Source: Porticoccaceae bacterium
GTDB lineage: Bacteria; Pseudomonadota; Gammaproteobacteria; Pseudomonadales; Porticoccaceae
Assembly (NCBI GenBank): GCA_026005035.1
Contig: BPKH01000002.1
Location: forward strand, 364,501-428,500
Direction: 5' to 3'
Length of the DNA: 64,000 bases
Positions within the stretch are counted from its first letter, which is position 1, and every line of letters starts with the position of its first letter. The notes beneath the pieces were generated by a model. It was not told the origin of the DNA, did no database searches, and worked only from the letters and a program-made list of their open reading frames with translations. Of this stretch, positions 40,631 to 50,227 are shown piece after piece. A program made the position numbers and the translations under genes.

Positions 40631-41710
40631 GCGCTTCGCACCAGGAGGACCCCGCACTCGATGTGGGGCGTGTGGGGAAACTGGTCGAAGAGGGCGAGGC
40701 GGGCGATCCGGTGGGTGGCGGCCAGCTCCTCCAGATCGCGGGCCAGGGTTTGCGGATTGCAGGAGATGTACAGAATCCGCTCGAAGCGGGTGGCCAATTG
40801 GCGGCTTCGCGGGTCGAGCCCCGAGCGGGGAGGATCCACCAGCAGGGTGGAAAAGGCGTATTCCCCGAGGGTCAGGTGGGCGAGGCGGCGGAAGGGTCGC
40901 ACGCCGTCGAGGGCGTCGGCCATCTCGGCGGCGGAGAGGCGCACCACGTCGGCGTTGGTGGCGCCGTTGCGCGCCAGGTTGAAGTGGGCCGCGGCCACCG
41001 CCGCCTTGACCACTTCGGTGGCGAGCATCCGGCGGAACTGGCCGGCCAGGACGGCGGTAAAGTTGCCGATCCCGCAGTAGAGCTCCAGCAAGTCGCCGCC
41101 CGCCCCCAGTGCGGCCTCCCGGGCCCAGGCGAGCATCCGCTGGTTGACGGCGGCGTTGGGCTGGGTGAAGAGCCCCTCGTAGTGGCGGTAGCGGTAGAGG
41201 CGGTCCGCCACCGCAAACTGCTCCTCCACCCAGTCCCGCACGAGCACCACCTTTTGCTTGCGGCTGCGGCCGATCAGGAAGAGCCCCAGGCGCGCCGCCG
41301 CCACTTCGGCGGCGGCGCGCCAGGCGTCGTCCAGCGGGCGGTGATAGATCAACGTGGCGAGGACCTCGCCCGTGGTGGCGGTGAGAAATTCCACGCCGTG
41401 GAGTCGGCGGTGGAGGATGGGGTCGGCCTCGAGGGCGCAGCGCAGGGGTTCCATGGCCGCCACCAGGGCCGGCGCGCCGATGGGAAAGGCGTCGATGGGG
41501 GCCGGGCGGCGCTCTCCGGGGGGCACCATGGCGTAGTGGAGTCGCCCCTCCCGCCACAGGACGCGGAACTCGGCGCGCATTCGATAGTGGAGGGGGGGGC
41601 GAGGGGTAGACCTCGGGGAGCGGCGGCGCGAAGGGGGCGAGCAGTGCTTTAAGCCGCGCCTCCTTGGCGGCGAGCTGTGCTTCGTAGGGGGTGGGATCGA
41701 GGAGAAACAC
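40615..41710 (-). pseudogene. trmA: tRNA (uracil-54-C5)-methyltransferase TrmA, frameshifted
   Basis: TrmA forms m5U54 (ribothymidine) in tRNA. The main frame holds HYRMRAEFRV, the SAM motif LLELYCGIGNFTAVLAGQFRRMLATEVV, LVDPPRSGLD and the catalytic ISCNPQTLARDL. The first roughly 38 residues (FLLDPTPYEAQLAAKEARLK...PEVYPSP) lie in another frame. The frames join at a run of eight G (41592-41599); seven would restore a 364-residue protein of normal length. The start is a GTG at 41708-41710. Either a sequence error or a real frameshift; the rest of the gene looks under selection. Confidence 0.88.
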
Positions 41711-41765
41711 CGCGCCTGGCCGCTTTTCCGGGGGCGGCGATTGTACCACCGCCCCCGGCGCGCCC

Positions 41766-42839
41766 TCAGGCGCCGAACCAGGGCAGGAGGCTCGGCAGGT
41801 CGGCGGTGCCGAGGATGCCGGGCGGCGCCTCGCACACCCAGGGCACGGCGTTGACCGCCGGGTGGGCGGTGAGGTTCGACATCTGGTCGGCCCACCGCTG
41901 GGGGTCCCCTGGATGGGGAAAGCCGATGCGCAGGTCCAGGGGTGCGTCCCCCCGCCACCTGGACGCGCCAGCCGTTGTCGGCGAGCTCCCAGTTGCGGTC
42001 CAGGTGGCGGCCGCAATACCAGTTGGCGCGAAAGCGCAGGATCGCGCCGCCGTTGCTGCGCAGAGTCACGGTGATCCGCTGGCCGGCCAGGGTGCCGGGC
42101 TCGATCACCGCTCCTCCCGGCAGGGGGATCGGCTGGGTGGCGCGGGCGAATTCGCCCTCGCTTTCCACCCCCTCCACGGCGAGGCCCACGGCGCTCGCCA
42201 AACTGGCCAGGGACTGGGCAAAGCCCACCGCCACGTGGTCCAGGATGCGCCGATCGAAGGCCTCGGGGACCGGCCCGCCGAAGCCCATCACCTCGGTGAT
42301 CATCTGGGGCGAAGTGGAGGCGGGGATGTCGGCGAACTCGTCGATGGTCAGCGCTTCGAAACGCCGCTCGAGGCAGAGCAGGGCCGCCGGGAGCACCTGG
42401 GTGATGAAACCGGGGCTCGAGCCGGTGGCGAAGAGGGAGGCGCGGCCCTTTTGGGCGGCCTCCTCCAGCCGCTCGCGCAGCTGGGGCGCCATCAGGGGCG
42501 GGTGGTGGAACTCCCCCCGGGTGGTGACCACGTTCACCCCCGCCTCGAGGAGGTGGGCCAGTGTCTCGACGTCGTAGCCCTCCGGCGTGTAGAGCACGCA
42601 GTCGGGGGCGCGCCGCCAGCACCTCCTCCAGGGAGGCGGTTGCGGCGACCCCCACCGGGACGACGCCGGCCAGTTCGCCGGCGTCGCGCCCCACTTTGTC
42701 TGGGCTGTGGACGCGAAGCGCCACCAGCTCCAAGCGGGGGTGGGCGATGACGGCGCGCAGGGCGGCGCGGCCGATGCGGCCGGCCGCCCACTGGGCGACC
42801 CGCCAGGTGCGGGGGGGAAGCGAAGGGCGTGGCGGTCAC
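41766..42839 (-). pseudogene. DapB-like NAD(P)-dependent reductase/amine dehydrogenase, three frameshifts
   Basis: Oxidoreductase of about 356 residues related to the dihydrodipicolinate-reductase and 2,4-diaminopentanoate-dehydrogenase family; substrate unknown. Joined across three frames it reads RVAQWAAGRIGRAALRAVI (Rossmann motif), CVLYTPEGYDVETLAHLLEAG, TGSSPGFITQVLPAALL, and ends TADLPSLLPWFGA. Single extra bases are inferred in runs of seven G (42811-42817), five G (42604-42608) and six C (41948-41953). The start is a GTG at 42837-42839. The overall length stays a multiple of three because three insertions cancel. Sequence continuity on both sides of each break is excellent. Confidence 0.8.
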
Positions 42840-44221
42840 GTTGACTCCTCCTGTGGGGCTTGGGTTGGGGCGAACTCCTCGGCGGCGACCAGGGCGGCGC
42901 TCACCACCCGGTTGCGTCCGGCCCGTTTGGCCGCGTAGAGGGCGGTGTCGGCCCAGCGGACCAGGTTGTCCGGGTCCGCGCCCTGCTCGGGGTGGGCGGC
43001 CACCCCGGCGGAAAGGGTGATCTGCAGGCGCCGCCCGTCGGGCAGATCCAAGAGCAGCCGCTCCACCGCCGCGCGCAGTCTGTCCACCACCTCCACCGCC
43101 TGGGCGAGGGAAGTGCCCGGCATCAGCACCAGAAACTCTTCGCCGCCGTAGCGGCAGACCACGTCAGAACGGCGCAGGGTACGGCGAAATTCGGCGGCGA
43201 CCGCGGCCAGCGCCTGGTCGCCGGCGCGGTGGCCGTGAGTGTCGTTGAGGGCCTTGAAGTGGTCGAGGTCGAGCAGGGCGACGGCGTAGGGCTCGCCGCG
43301 CCGGGCGGCGGCGGCCACTCCCAGGGCCAGCGCCTCGTCGGCGAAGCGGCGGTTGTAGAGGCCCGTCAGGGGGGTCGCGCAGCGCCTGGTTGCGCAGCGC
43401 CTCGCGCAGCTGGATCCCCGCCAGAGCCACTGCCAGCGTCTCCCGGAAGGCGTCGAGGAGGAGGCGGCGGTCGGCAGCTGTCCGGCTCGTCGCGCGCGCC
43501 GCTCACCGGGTCTTCCGGCAGGCGGATCACCACCAGGCCGAGCACCGTCTCTTCGGCGGGTGAGCGGGATGCACAGGGCGTGGGGCGCCTGGCAGGCCGC
43601 TTCGCCGCAGCCGATCTTGCCGGGGGCGGTGCCGCCGTGGTGGAGCTGGCCGCGGCGCAGGGCGAAACAGCGGCCGGCGGGCAAGGTCTCGGGAAAGGGC
43701 GCCTGCTCGTCGCGCCAACTGGACACCCGTTCCAGGGCGTCCCGGGAGGTGCGGTGCGCGTAGAGCGCCCCCTGGGCGGCGGGCAGGATGCCGCCCAGGT
43801 AGCCGGCCACCACCCGGCCGATCTCGGCCTGGTCGCGGCTGGCGAAGAGCAGCTGGGCGGCGTCGGTGAAGCGGGCAAGCCGCTCGGCGTGGGCGCGTTG
43901 GCGGGCCAACGCCCGATCGAGCTCCACGGTGCGGGCGGCCACCTTGGCTTCCATCTCCGCCTGAAGGGCGCGCAGTTCCCGCTCGGTGCGGGCGAGGCGG
44001 CGGTTTTGGCGGGCGAGCGGTCGCACCAGCAAGAGATAAAAGAGGGGAAGCGCGAGCAGGACGAGGAGGAAGGCGTCGAGGAGGGCCGCTCCCCACGGGG
44101 GAAGGTCTAGGGGCAAGCGCGCAAGGAGCAGCATGAGGAGGCTCTCCAGGGCGAAGAGAGCCCCCGCCAGGGTCGCGAGGCGCCCGGCGAACCCGCTGCC
44201 CGCGGCCCATTTGGTCGCCAA
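42836..44221 (-). pseudogene. membrane-anchored GAF-GGDEF diguanylate cyclase, three frameshifts
   Basis: Predicted c-di-GMP synthase. Two N-terminal membrane helices (about residues 12-65) lead to a coiled coil and a GAF-like region. The C-terminal GGDEF domain has the active site RYGGEEF and an upstream RRSD inhibitory I-site five residues before it, so product feedback is expected. In the GAF region (43369-43563) the reading frame moves twice and returns: extra bases are inferred near 43558-43560, near 43472-43477 and in a G6 run at 43369-43374. The start is a TTG with an AGGGGG site. As given, the GAF part would be scrambled while both ends stay in frame. Confidence 0.8.
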
Positions 44222-44311
44222 GATTTCCCCCTTGCGGCTTGTGCGCCGGCTTTGCGGCCAATGGTGGCGCCACCCTGCCGCGAATTCAAGGGCCGCGGGC
44301 CATCTGCGCCC

Positions 44312-45250
44312 CTAGCGGCGGTGGATCTCGCAGGACGGTTCCTCGCAACGGCTCACCTCTACCGTCAGGTGGGCGAGCCAGGGCAGGTGGTCGAGGAGGG
44401 CGCGGTAGTGTTCCACCGGCCGGGGATGGTGGGTGAGCAGGGCGACGATGGCCGCGTAGCGGCCGGGCGCCACCTGCCAGAGGTGCATGTCGTAGATGCG
44501 GTTGTCACCGTCCGCCTCGATGGCTTCGGCGATGGCTCGGCGCAGGTCCTCGGCGGCGTCGGCCCCGATCAGGATCGGCGCCGTGTCGCGCACCAGCCCC
44601 CAGGACCAGCGGGCGATCACTGCGCCGCCGACGAGGCCCATCGAGGGGTCGAGCCAGTGCCAGCCGGACCAACGTCCCAGGGTGAGGGCGACGATGGCCA
44701 GCACCGAGGTGAGGGCGTCGGCCAGCACGTGGAAGTAGGCGGCGCGCAGATTGTGGTCGTGGCCGTGGAGGGTGTGGTGCAGTCGTTCGCGACCGTGCCC
44801 CCCCTGGAGGAGCAGCGCGCTCGCCACGTTCACCGCGAGTCCCAGAAAGGCCACCGCGAGGGCTTCGTCGAAGCGGATGGGTCGGGGATCCACGAGGCGC
44901 GCCACCGCTTCCGCGACCATGAACAGCGCCACCACTGCGAGCGCTACCGCCGAGGCGAATCCGCCCAGGGCATTGACCTTGCCGGTGCCGAAGCTGAAGC
45001 GGGGGTTGTCGGCGTGGCGCCGGGCGTAGCGGTAGGCGAACAGGGTGATGAGGAAGGCCGCCGCGTGGGTACCCATGTGCCAGCCGTCGGCCAGCAGGGC
45101 AAGGGAGCCAAACAGAGTGCCGGCGGCGATCTCCAACACCATGGCCGCCACGGTGAGCGCCAGCACCAGGCGGGTGCGGCGCTCTCCGTGGGTTTCCACC
45201 AGGGTGAAATCGTGCTCGTGCTGCCAGTCGGCGAGGGTCTTGCCGGCCAT
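44312..45250 (-). CDS. dmeF: CDF-family divalent metal efflux transporter DmeF
   Basis: Cation diffusion facilitator of 312 residues in the DmeF group (Co2+/Ni2+ and other divalent cations). The N-terminal WQHEHDFTLVETHGERRTRL, the metal-site helix LLADGWHMGTHAAAF, FGTGKVNALGGF, a His-rich loop (LHHTLHGHDHNLRAAY) and HVLADALTSVLAIVAL are all typical. Six membrane helices and a cytosolic C-terminal domain are expected. Start ATG at 45248-45250, 34 bases after the ferredoxin gene on the same strand. Metal specificity is inferred from subgroup only. Confidence 0.92.
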   Translation of the reverse strand: MAGKTLADWQHEHDFTLVETHGERRTRLVLALTVAAMVLEIAAGTLFGSLALLADGWHMGTHAAAFLITLFAYRYARRHADNPRFSFGTGKVNALGGFASAVALAVVALFMVAEAVARLVDPRPIRFDEALAVAFLGLAVNVASALLLQGGHGRERLHHTLHGHDHNLRAAYFHVLADALTSVLAIVALTLGRWSGWHWLDPSMGLVGGAVIARWSWGLVRDTAPILIGADAAEDLRRAIAEAIEADGDNRIYDMHLWQVAPGRYAAIVALLTHHPRPVEHYRALLDHLPWLAHLTVEVSRCEEPSCEIHRR

Positions 45251-45284
45251 CGACCGCGGCCCGGAGCGGCTCCGAGCCGCGCGC

Positions 45285-45605
45285 TCAGTACTGCGATTCG
45301 GGCAGGTGGACTACCAGACCGTCCAGCTCGTCGCTCACCACGATCTGGCAGGAGAGGCGGCTTGTCTCCTTGGGGTTGATCACGAACTCGAGCATGTCCC
45401 GCTCGACGTCGTCGGGCTTGCCGACCTTGTCCACCCAGGCCTCGTCCACGTACACGTGGCAGGTGGCGCAGCTGCAACAGCCACCGCAATCCCCGAGGAT
45501 CCCTTCCACCATGTTGTCGACGGCCCCCTGCATCACCGTGGTGCCGCTTTCCAGATGCACTTCCTGGCGGGTTCCGTCCGGTTTGACGTATACGACCGTG
45601 GGCAT
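45285..45605 (-). CDS. [2Fe-2S] ferredoxin (adrenodoxin/putidaredoxin type)
   Basis: Soluble electron carrier of 106 residues. Cluster ligands follow the C-x5-C-x2-C...C pattern as C40, C46, C49 and C86 (DCGGCCSCATCH and RLSCQ), with two additional cysteines (C43, C44) in the loop. It resembles ferredoxins that serve P450 or Rieske monooxygenases rather than the isc-linked Fdx. It is encoded immediately after an FAD-dependent ferredoxin reductase, which is almost certainly its partner. The terminal oxygenase is not in the window. Confidence 0.93.
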   Translation of the reverse strand: MPTVVYVKPDGTRQEVHLESGTTVMQGAVDNMVEGILGDCGGCCSCATCHVYVDEAWVDKVGKPDDVERDMLEFVINPKETSRLSCQIVVSDELDGLVVHLPESQY

Positions 45606-45621
45606 GATGCTCTCCGTTGTG

Positions 45622-46848
45622 TCAGCGGGCCAACAGGCCCTTCAGGGCGAAGTTTTCCTGGCGCAACAGGCTGGGATCGACCTCCACGCCCTCGGCGATC
45701 AGCCGCTTGCCGAGCATGAACTCCTGGGGTCGATTCACCGCGTCCACCGCGAGCAGCTTGCCCTCTTTCAGATAAAAGGCGGCGAAACTGCGGCCGCGCT
45801 CGATGTCGCCGCGGATCACCACCTGATCGTAGCCCTGGGACAGGCCCGCGATCTGGAGCTTCAAGTCGTACTGGTCGGACCAGAACCAGGGCAGTGCCCG
45901 GTAGGGCCTGGGTTGCCCGCAGAGGGTCAGGGCGGCGATGGTAGCCTGATCCACGGCGTTTTGTACAGATTCGAGGCGAACGCGCCGGCCGTAGATGGGA
46001 TTGAAGTGGCAGGTGCAGTCCCCCGCGGCCAGGATGTCGGGGTCGGAGGTGCGGGCGAACTCGTCCACCACGATCCCGTTGTCCACCTCGAGCCCGGCTT
46101 CGGCCGCCATTTCGGTGTTGGGGATGATGCCGATGCCGATGATCACCAAGTCGGCGGGAAAGGTCCGCCCGTCTGCCAGCGCCACTTCCCGAACTTCGCC
46201 GTCGCCGAGGAATTCGGCCACCTGGGCGTCGGTGACGATCCGCACCCCCTCTTCGGCGTGCACGCGGGTGTAGAAGGCCGACACCTCCGGGGCGGTGACC
46301 CGTGCCAGCACCCGGGGAAGCGCCTCCAGGACCACCACCTCCATCCCCAGCTTGCGCAGTGAGGCGGCCGTCTCCAGACCGATGTAGCCGCCGCCGACGA
46401 TCACCGCGTGGCGGGCCTTGCCGGCGTAGGCCTTGATTTGTTGCACGTCGGCGAGGGTGCGCAGGTAGAAGATCCCCTTTTTGTCGACCCCCGGCACCTC
46501 CAGCCGCCGCACCCGGGCGCCGACGGTGAGCACCAGCTTGTCGTAGGGGATCTGTTCCCCGTCGTCCAACAGCAGGTGCTTGTTGGCCCGGTCGATGCCG
46601 GTGACGGTGAGGCCGAGGACGAAGCGAATGTTGTTCTTCTGGTAGACCGCCGGCGGCCGGATCAGGATGTCGTCGATGCTCTTCTTGCCGGCGAGAAAAT
46701 CCTTCGACAGCGGCGGGCGGTGGTAGGGCAGGAAGTATTCGTCGCCGATCACGGCGATGGAGCCCTCGTAGCCGTGTTGGCGAAGGGTGGGCGCGAGTTG
46801 CGCGGCGGCGTGGCTCGCGCCGACGATGATGCAGCGTTCCTTGGCCAT
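45622..46848 (-). CDS. FAD-dependent NAD(P)H:ferredoxin reductase (putidaredoxin-reductase type)
   Basis: Pyridine nucleotide-disulfide oxidoreductase-fold flavoprotein of 408 residues that passes electrons from NAD(P)H to a [2Fe-2S] ferredoxin. FAD motif IIVGASHAAAQLAPTLR, active region LPYHRPPLSKDFL, NAD motif VIVGGGYIGLETAASLRKLG, second FAD motif PDILAAGDCTCHFN and the C-terminal WFWSDQYDLKLQIAG are all in order. Start ATG at 46846-46848. The ferredoxin gene follows 16 bases after its stop. Confidence 0.94.
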   Translation of the reverse strand: MAKERCIIVGASHAAAQLAPTLRQHGYEGSIAVIGDEYFLPYHRPPLSKDFLAGKKSIDDILIRPPAVYQKNNIRFVLGLTVTGIDRANKHLLLDDGEQIPYDKLVLTVGARVRRLEVPGVDKKGIFYLRTLADVQQIKAYAGKARHAVIVGGGYIGLETAASLRKLGMEVVVLEALPRVLARVTAPEVSAFYTRVHAEEGVRIVTDAQVAEFLGDGEVREVALADGRTFPADLVIIGIGIIPNTEMAAEAGLEVDNGIVVDEFARTSDPDILAAGDCTCHFNPIYGRRVRLESVQNAVDQATIAALTLCGQPRPYRALPWFWSDQYDLKLQIAGLSQGYDQVVIRGDIERGRSFAAFYLKEGKLLAVDAVNRPQEFMLGKRLIAEGVEVDPSLLRQENFALKGLLAR

Positions 46849-46991
46849 GTCACCCCCTGGCGGCTGGCTGATCGGGCGGGGGATCTGCCCCGCAGGACCG
46901 GCGGATTCTAGCAACCGGGGGTGGGGCGGGCAACGAACCGCGGCGCACTTTCTCTTGACCGGCAACAAGGTTTCGCGCCCGCCCATCCCCT

Positions 46992-47000
46992 TGCTATAGT
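46992..47000 (+). promoter_or_regulatory. extended -10 promoter for the folM-type operon
   Basis: TGCTATAGT is an extended -10 element (TGn plus TATAGT) 24 bases upstream of the ATG at 47025. The nearby TTGACC at 46955 is 34 bases away and cannot be its -35. Confidence 0.55.
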
Positions 47001-47024
47001 GCGGTCCTTGCGGGGAGAAACGGC

Positions 47025-47783
47025 ATGGGCGAACGACCGGCAGCGCTCGTCACCGGCGGCGCCATTCGGGTGGGCCGCCACTTCTGCGAAACCCTCGCCC
47101 GCCTCGGCTACGACGTGGCGGTGCACTACCATCGCTCGGCGGAGGCGGCCCAGGAGACTGTCGCCAGTCTGCGCGCCCTCGGGGTCGAGGCGCACGGCTT
47201 CGCCCACGACCTCGCCGGCCCGGATCCGGCCGCGCTGGTGGACCGGGTGGTGGAGGTCTTCCCGCGGCTTTGCGTGCTGGTCAACTGCGCCTCCACCTAC
47301 CGCGCCGCCTCCGTGGCGGAGACCGATTACGGGCTCTTGGAGGGGGAGTTCCGGGTCAACTTTTTCGCCCCCTTCCTTCTCACGGGTGCCTTCGCCCGGC
47401 GGGTGGAGCGGGGCAACGTGGTCAACATCCTCGACAACAAGATCGCCTTCAACCAGTACCAGTACGCCGCCTACCTGTCGGCAAAAAAGGCCCTCGCCGA
47501 GTTGACGCGCATGGCGGCCATGGAGTTTGCACCGCGCATCCGGGTCAACGGCATCGCCCCGGGCGTGGTCCTGCCGGGCAGCAACCGTTCGGCCGATTAC
47601 ATCGCCTGGCGGGTCGAGGGAATCCCCTTGAAGCGCCAGGGAAAGTTGACGGAGCTCGGCCGCGCGCTCGCCTACCTGCTGGAGAACGAATTCGTCACCG
47701 GCCAGATCCTTTTTGTGGACGGCGGCGAGAGCGTGGCCCACGTCGGCCGCAACGCGGAAGCGTACGCGCCGGCGCGGAGCTGA
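47025..47783 (+). CDS. folM: SDR-family pteridine/dihydromonapterin reductase-like protein
   Basis: Short-chain reductase of 252 residues resembling pteridine reductase and FolM, which reduce dihydrofolate or dihydromonapterin with NADPH. The cofactor motif is TGGAIRVGR (residues 10-18), the Arg-rich form typical of pteridine reductases. NCAS replaces NNAG and the active-site tetrad includes Y and K in YAAYLSAKKALAEL. It is first in a three-gene operon with a queuosine-precursor transporter and a macrodomain protein. Assignment to FolM is by similarity; other SDR activities remain possible. Confidence 0.75.
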   Translation: MGERPAALVTGGAIRVGRHFCETLARLGYDVAVHYHRSAEAAQETVASLRALGVEAHGFAHDLAGPDPAALVDRVVEVFPRLCVLVNCASTYRAASVAETDYGLLEGEFRVNFFAPFLLTGAFARRVERGNVVNILDNKIAFNQYQYAAYLSAKKALAELTRMAAMEFAPRIRVNGIAPGVVLPGSNRSADYIAWRVEGIPLKRQGKLTELGRALAYLLENEFVTGQILFVDGGESVAHVGRNAEAYAPARS

Positions 47784-47786
47784 GCG

Positions 47787-48524
47787 GTGGTCATCGCCCG
47801 ACTCCCCGCCGAAGCCCTCCACGGGCGGCGGTTCCACTACTACGACCTGATCTCGGTGGGGTTCGTCACCGTGCTGTTGTGCTCGAACCTCATCGGCCCG
47901 GCCAAGGTGTGCGAGCTCGACCTGCCGCTCGTGGGGGCGGTGAGCTTCGGGGCCGGCAACCTGTTTTTCCCCATCGGGTACATCTTCGGCGACGTGCTCA
48001 CCGAGGTGTACGGCTATGCCCGGGCGCGGCGGGTGATCTGGGCGGGCTTTTTCGCCCTCGCCTTTGCCACCCTGATGTCCCGGGTGATCCTGGCCCTGCC
48101 GCCCGATCCCGACGAACCCTTCAACACCGCGCTGCAGCCGGCCCTGGAGACGGTGTTCGACAATACCTGGCGGGTGGTGGCGGCCTCCATGTTGGCCTAC
48201 TGGGCGGGAGATTTCGTCAACTCCTACGTGATGGCAAAAATGAAGGTGTGGACCGAGGGGCGCTACCTCTGGATGCGCACCATCGGCTCCACCGTGGCCG
48301 GACAGGGGGTGGACAGCCTGATCATGTATCCCGTGGCCTTCGCCGGCGTCTGGTCGGCGGACAGCCTGTGGGCGGTGATCGCCTTCAACTTCCTCTTCAA
48401 GACCACCTACGAGGCGCTCGCCACGCCCCTCACCTACGCCGTGGTGGGCTTTCTGAAGCGCCGCGAGGGGGTCGATGTCTACGACGTCCACACCGATTTC
48501 ACACCTTTCCGGTTGGAGGACTGA
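47787..48524 (+). CDS. yhhQ: queuosine precursor transporter (YhhQ/QPT family)
   Basis: Integral membrane vitamin-type transporter of 245 residues with about six helices, importing the queuosine precursors preQ0, preQ1 or queuine. Family features include [56 protein letters not shown] and [20 protein letters not shown]. The GTG start is four bases after the preceding stop. Queuosine synthesis genes are not visible here, so salvage is plausible. Confidence 0.93.
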   Translation: MVIARLPAEALHGRRFHYYDLISVGFVTVLLCSNLIGPAKVCELDLPLVGAVSFGAGNLFFPIGYIFGDVLTEVYGYARARRVIWAGFFALAFATLMSRVILALPPDPDEPFNTALQPALETVFDNTWRVVAASMLAYWAGDFVNSYVMAKMKVWTEGRYLWMRTIGSTVAGQGVDSLIMYPVAFAGVWSADSLWAVIAFNFLFKTTYEALATPLTYAVVGFLKRREGVDVYDVHTDFTPFRLED

Positions 48525-48528
48525 AGAG

Positions 48529-49080
48529 ATGGCCGACAAGCGCGCTCTGCTCGACCGATTGGAGGTGGTGGAGGGGGACATCACCCGCCTGCCGGTGGAC
48601 GCGGTGGTCAACGCGGCCAACGAGCGGCTCGCCGGCGGCGGCGGGGTGGACGGGGCCATCCACCGCGCGGCCGGCCGCGAGGCGCTGCAGGCGGCCTGTC
48701 GCGCCATCGGCCACTGCCCCACGGGGGACGTGCGGGTCACGCCGGGGTTTGCCCTGCCGGCGCGCTACATCATCCACGCCGTGGGGCCGGTGTGGCGGGG
48801 TGGGACCCACGGCGAAGCGGAGCAGTTGGCGAGCTGTTACCGCCGCGCCCTGGAGGAGGCCGACCGCCTCGGCGTCTCCTCCATCGCCTTTCCGGCCATC
48901 AGCTGCGGCGCCTACGGCTATCCCCCGGAACGGGCGGTGCCGGTGGCGGTGGAGGCGGTGCTCGACGCCCTCGCCCGGCTCGCCGAGCGGGGCCGCCCCC
49001 TGCCGCGGGTGATCTTCTGCTGCTTCGAACCGGCGATGGCCGAGCGCTACCGGCGCCACTTGGCGGCCCTCGGCGCCTGA
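48529..49080 (+). CDS. ymdB: macrodomain O-acetyl-ADP-ribose deacetylase (YmdB-like)
   Basis: Macrodomain protein of 183 residues that binds ADP-ribose and hydrolyses O-acetyl-ADP-ribose or reverses mono-ADP-ribosylation. The signature [20 protein letters not shown] with catalytic Asn and Asp is at residues 25-44, and [15 protein letters not shown] is the second conserved loop. Start ATG is four bases after the transporter stop, so the three genes form one transcript. It converges on alr. The link to queuosine transport in this operon is unexplained. Confidence 0.92.
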   Translation: MADKRALLDRLEVVEGDITRLPVDAVVNAANERLAGGGGVDGAIHRAAGREALQAACRAIGHCPTGDVRVTPGFALPARYIIHAVGPVWRGGTHGEAEQLASCYRRALEEADRLGVSSIAFPAISCGAYGYPPERAVPVAVEAVLDALARLAERGRPLPRVIFCCFEPAMAERYRRHLAALGA

Positions 49081-49101
49081 GGCCGCAGGCGTCGTTCGCC
49101 T

Positions 49102-50196
49102 TCAGGAGCGCGCCGGGAGGGGCAGCCGCGGCACGCGGGGCGACAGCCGCACCAACAGCTCGTAGCCGATGGTCCCGGCGGCGGCGGCCACCTCGTTGAC
49201 CGACAGGTGCGCGCCCCACAGTTCCACCTCGGCGCCCACGGCCGCTTCCGGGACGTCGGTGACGTCCACCGTGATCAGGTCCATGGAGACCCGCCCCACC
49301 AGGGGGGCGCGCCGGCCCGCCACCCACACCGGCGTGCCGCTGGGCGCGGTGCGGGGGTAGCCGTCGGCGTAGCCCACCGGCACGGTGGCGAGCCGCAGCG
49401 GGCGGGGGGCGCGCCAGCTGGCGCCGTAGCCCACCGCTTCCCCCGGGGCCACCCGGCGCAGGGCGATGATCCGCGAGCGCAGGCTGAGGACGGGGCGCAG
49501 TCCGGCCGCCGCCGGGTGGGCCTTGGCGAAGGGCGAGTTGCCGTAGAGGAGGTAGCCGGGCCGGTTCCAGTGGGCGCGTGCTTCGGGAAAGGCGAGGAGC
49601 GCCGCCGAATTGGCGATGCTGGCGGGCGCATCCAGGCCCCCCAGGGCGGCCCGGAAGCGGGCCAGCTGGCGCGCCGTCATGGGATCTTCCGGATCGTCGG
49701 CGCAGGCCAGATGGGTGGCCACCACCACCTCCCCCGCCACCGCCGGGCAGGCGCGCAGCCGCCGGTAGCAGGAGGCGAGCTGCTCGGCGGGCAGGCCGAG
49801 CCGGTGCATGCCCGTTTCCACCTCGAGCCACACCCCGACGGCGCCGGGCAGCCCTGGGGCCGCGGCCAGCAGTTCCTCCACCTGTTCGCCGCTTTCGAGC
49901 ATCAGCCACAGGCGGCGGGCGGCCGCCTCGCGCAGCTCTTCCCGGTCCCGGAAGCCGCCGAGGACGAGCAGCGGGGTGCGGATGCCGGCTTCCCGCAGGG
50001 CCACCGCCTCCTCCAGGCAGGCCACCCCGAACGCCGGCGCCAGATCCGCAAGGGCCCGGGCGACGGTCACCGCGCCGTGGCCGTAGGCGTCGGCCTTGAT
50101 GACCGCCAGGGTGCGCCCGCCGCCGCCGAGGCGGGCGGCGAGGCGAAAGTTGTGGCGCAGGGCCTCGAGGTCGAGGTGGGCGGCGGTGGGTCTCAT
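49102..50196 (-). CDS. alr: alanine racemase
   Basis: PLP-dependent enzyme of 364 residues that makes D-alanine for peptidoglycan. The PLP lysine is in LAVIKADAYGHG near residue 38 and the catalytic tyrosine in AVGYGASW. The VGRVSMDLITVD motif is conserved. Start ATG at 50194-50196. It follows pxpC by 31 bases on the same strand, so pxpA-pxpB-pxpC-alr may be one transcript, joining 5-oxoproline recycling to amino-acid racemisation. Confidence 0.96.
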   Translation of the reverse strand: MRPTAAHLDLEALRHNFRLAARLGGGGRTLAVIKADAYGHGAVTVARALADLAPAFGVACLEEAVALREAGIRTPLLVLGGFRDREELREAAARRLWLMLESGEQVEELLAAAPGLPGAVGVWLEVETGMHRLGLPAEQLASCYRRLRACPAVAGEVVVATHLACADDPEDPMTARQLARFRAALGGLDAPASIANSAALLAFPEARAHWNRPGYLLYGNSPFAKAHPAAAGLRPVLSLRSRIIALRRVAPGEAVGYGASWRAPRPLRLATVPVGYADGYPRTAPSGTPVWVAGRRAPLVGRVSMDLITVDVTDVPEAAVGAEVELWGAHLSVNEVAAAAGTIGYELLVRLSPRVPRLPLPARS

Positions 50197-50227
50197 GGTC
50201 GGGGGCGGTTCGGCACCGCCCATTGTA

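Noticed and set aside
38078-42733. A minus-strand open frame of over 1500 codons
   Set aside because: It crosses real genes on both strands and its product is Arg/Pro/Gly-rich. It is a GC-rich shadow; only short parts correspond to the frameshifted trmA and DapB-like genes.
42836-44221. The GGDEF gene as an intact protein because its ends are in one frame
   Set aside because: The middle of the translated product (about 43370-43560) is Arg/Pro/Ser-rich and unlike a GAF domain, while two other frames supply the expected continuation, so three compensating shifts fit better.
46955-47000. TTGACC and TATAGT as a classical sigma-70 promoter
   Set aside because: The spacing is 34 bases, far from 17. 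I keep only the extended -10.
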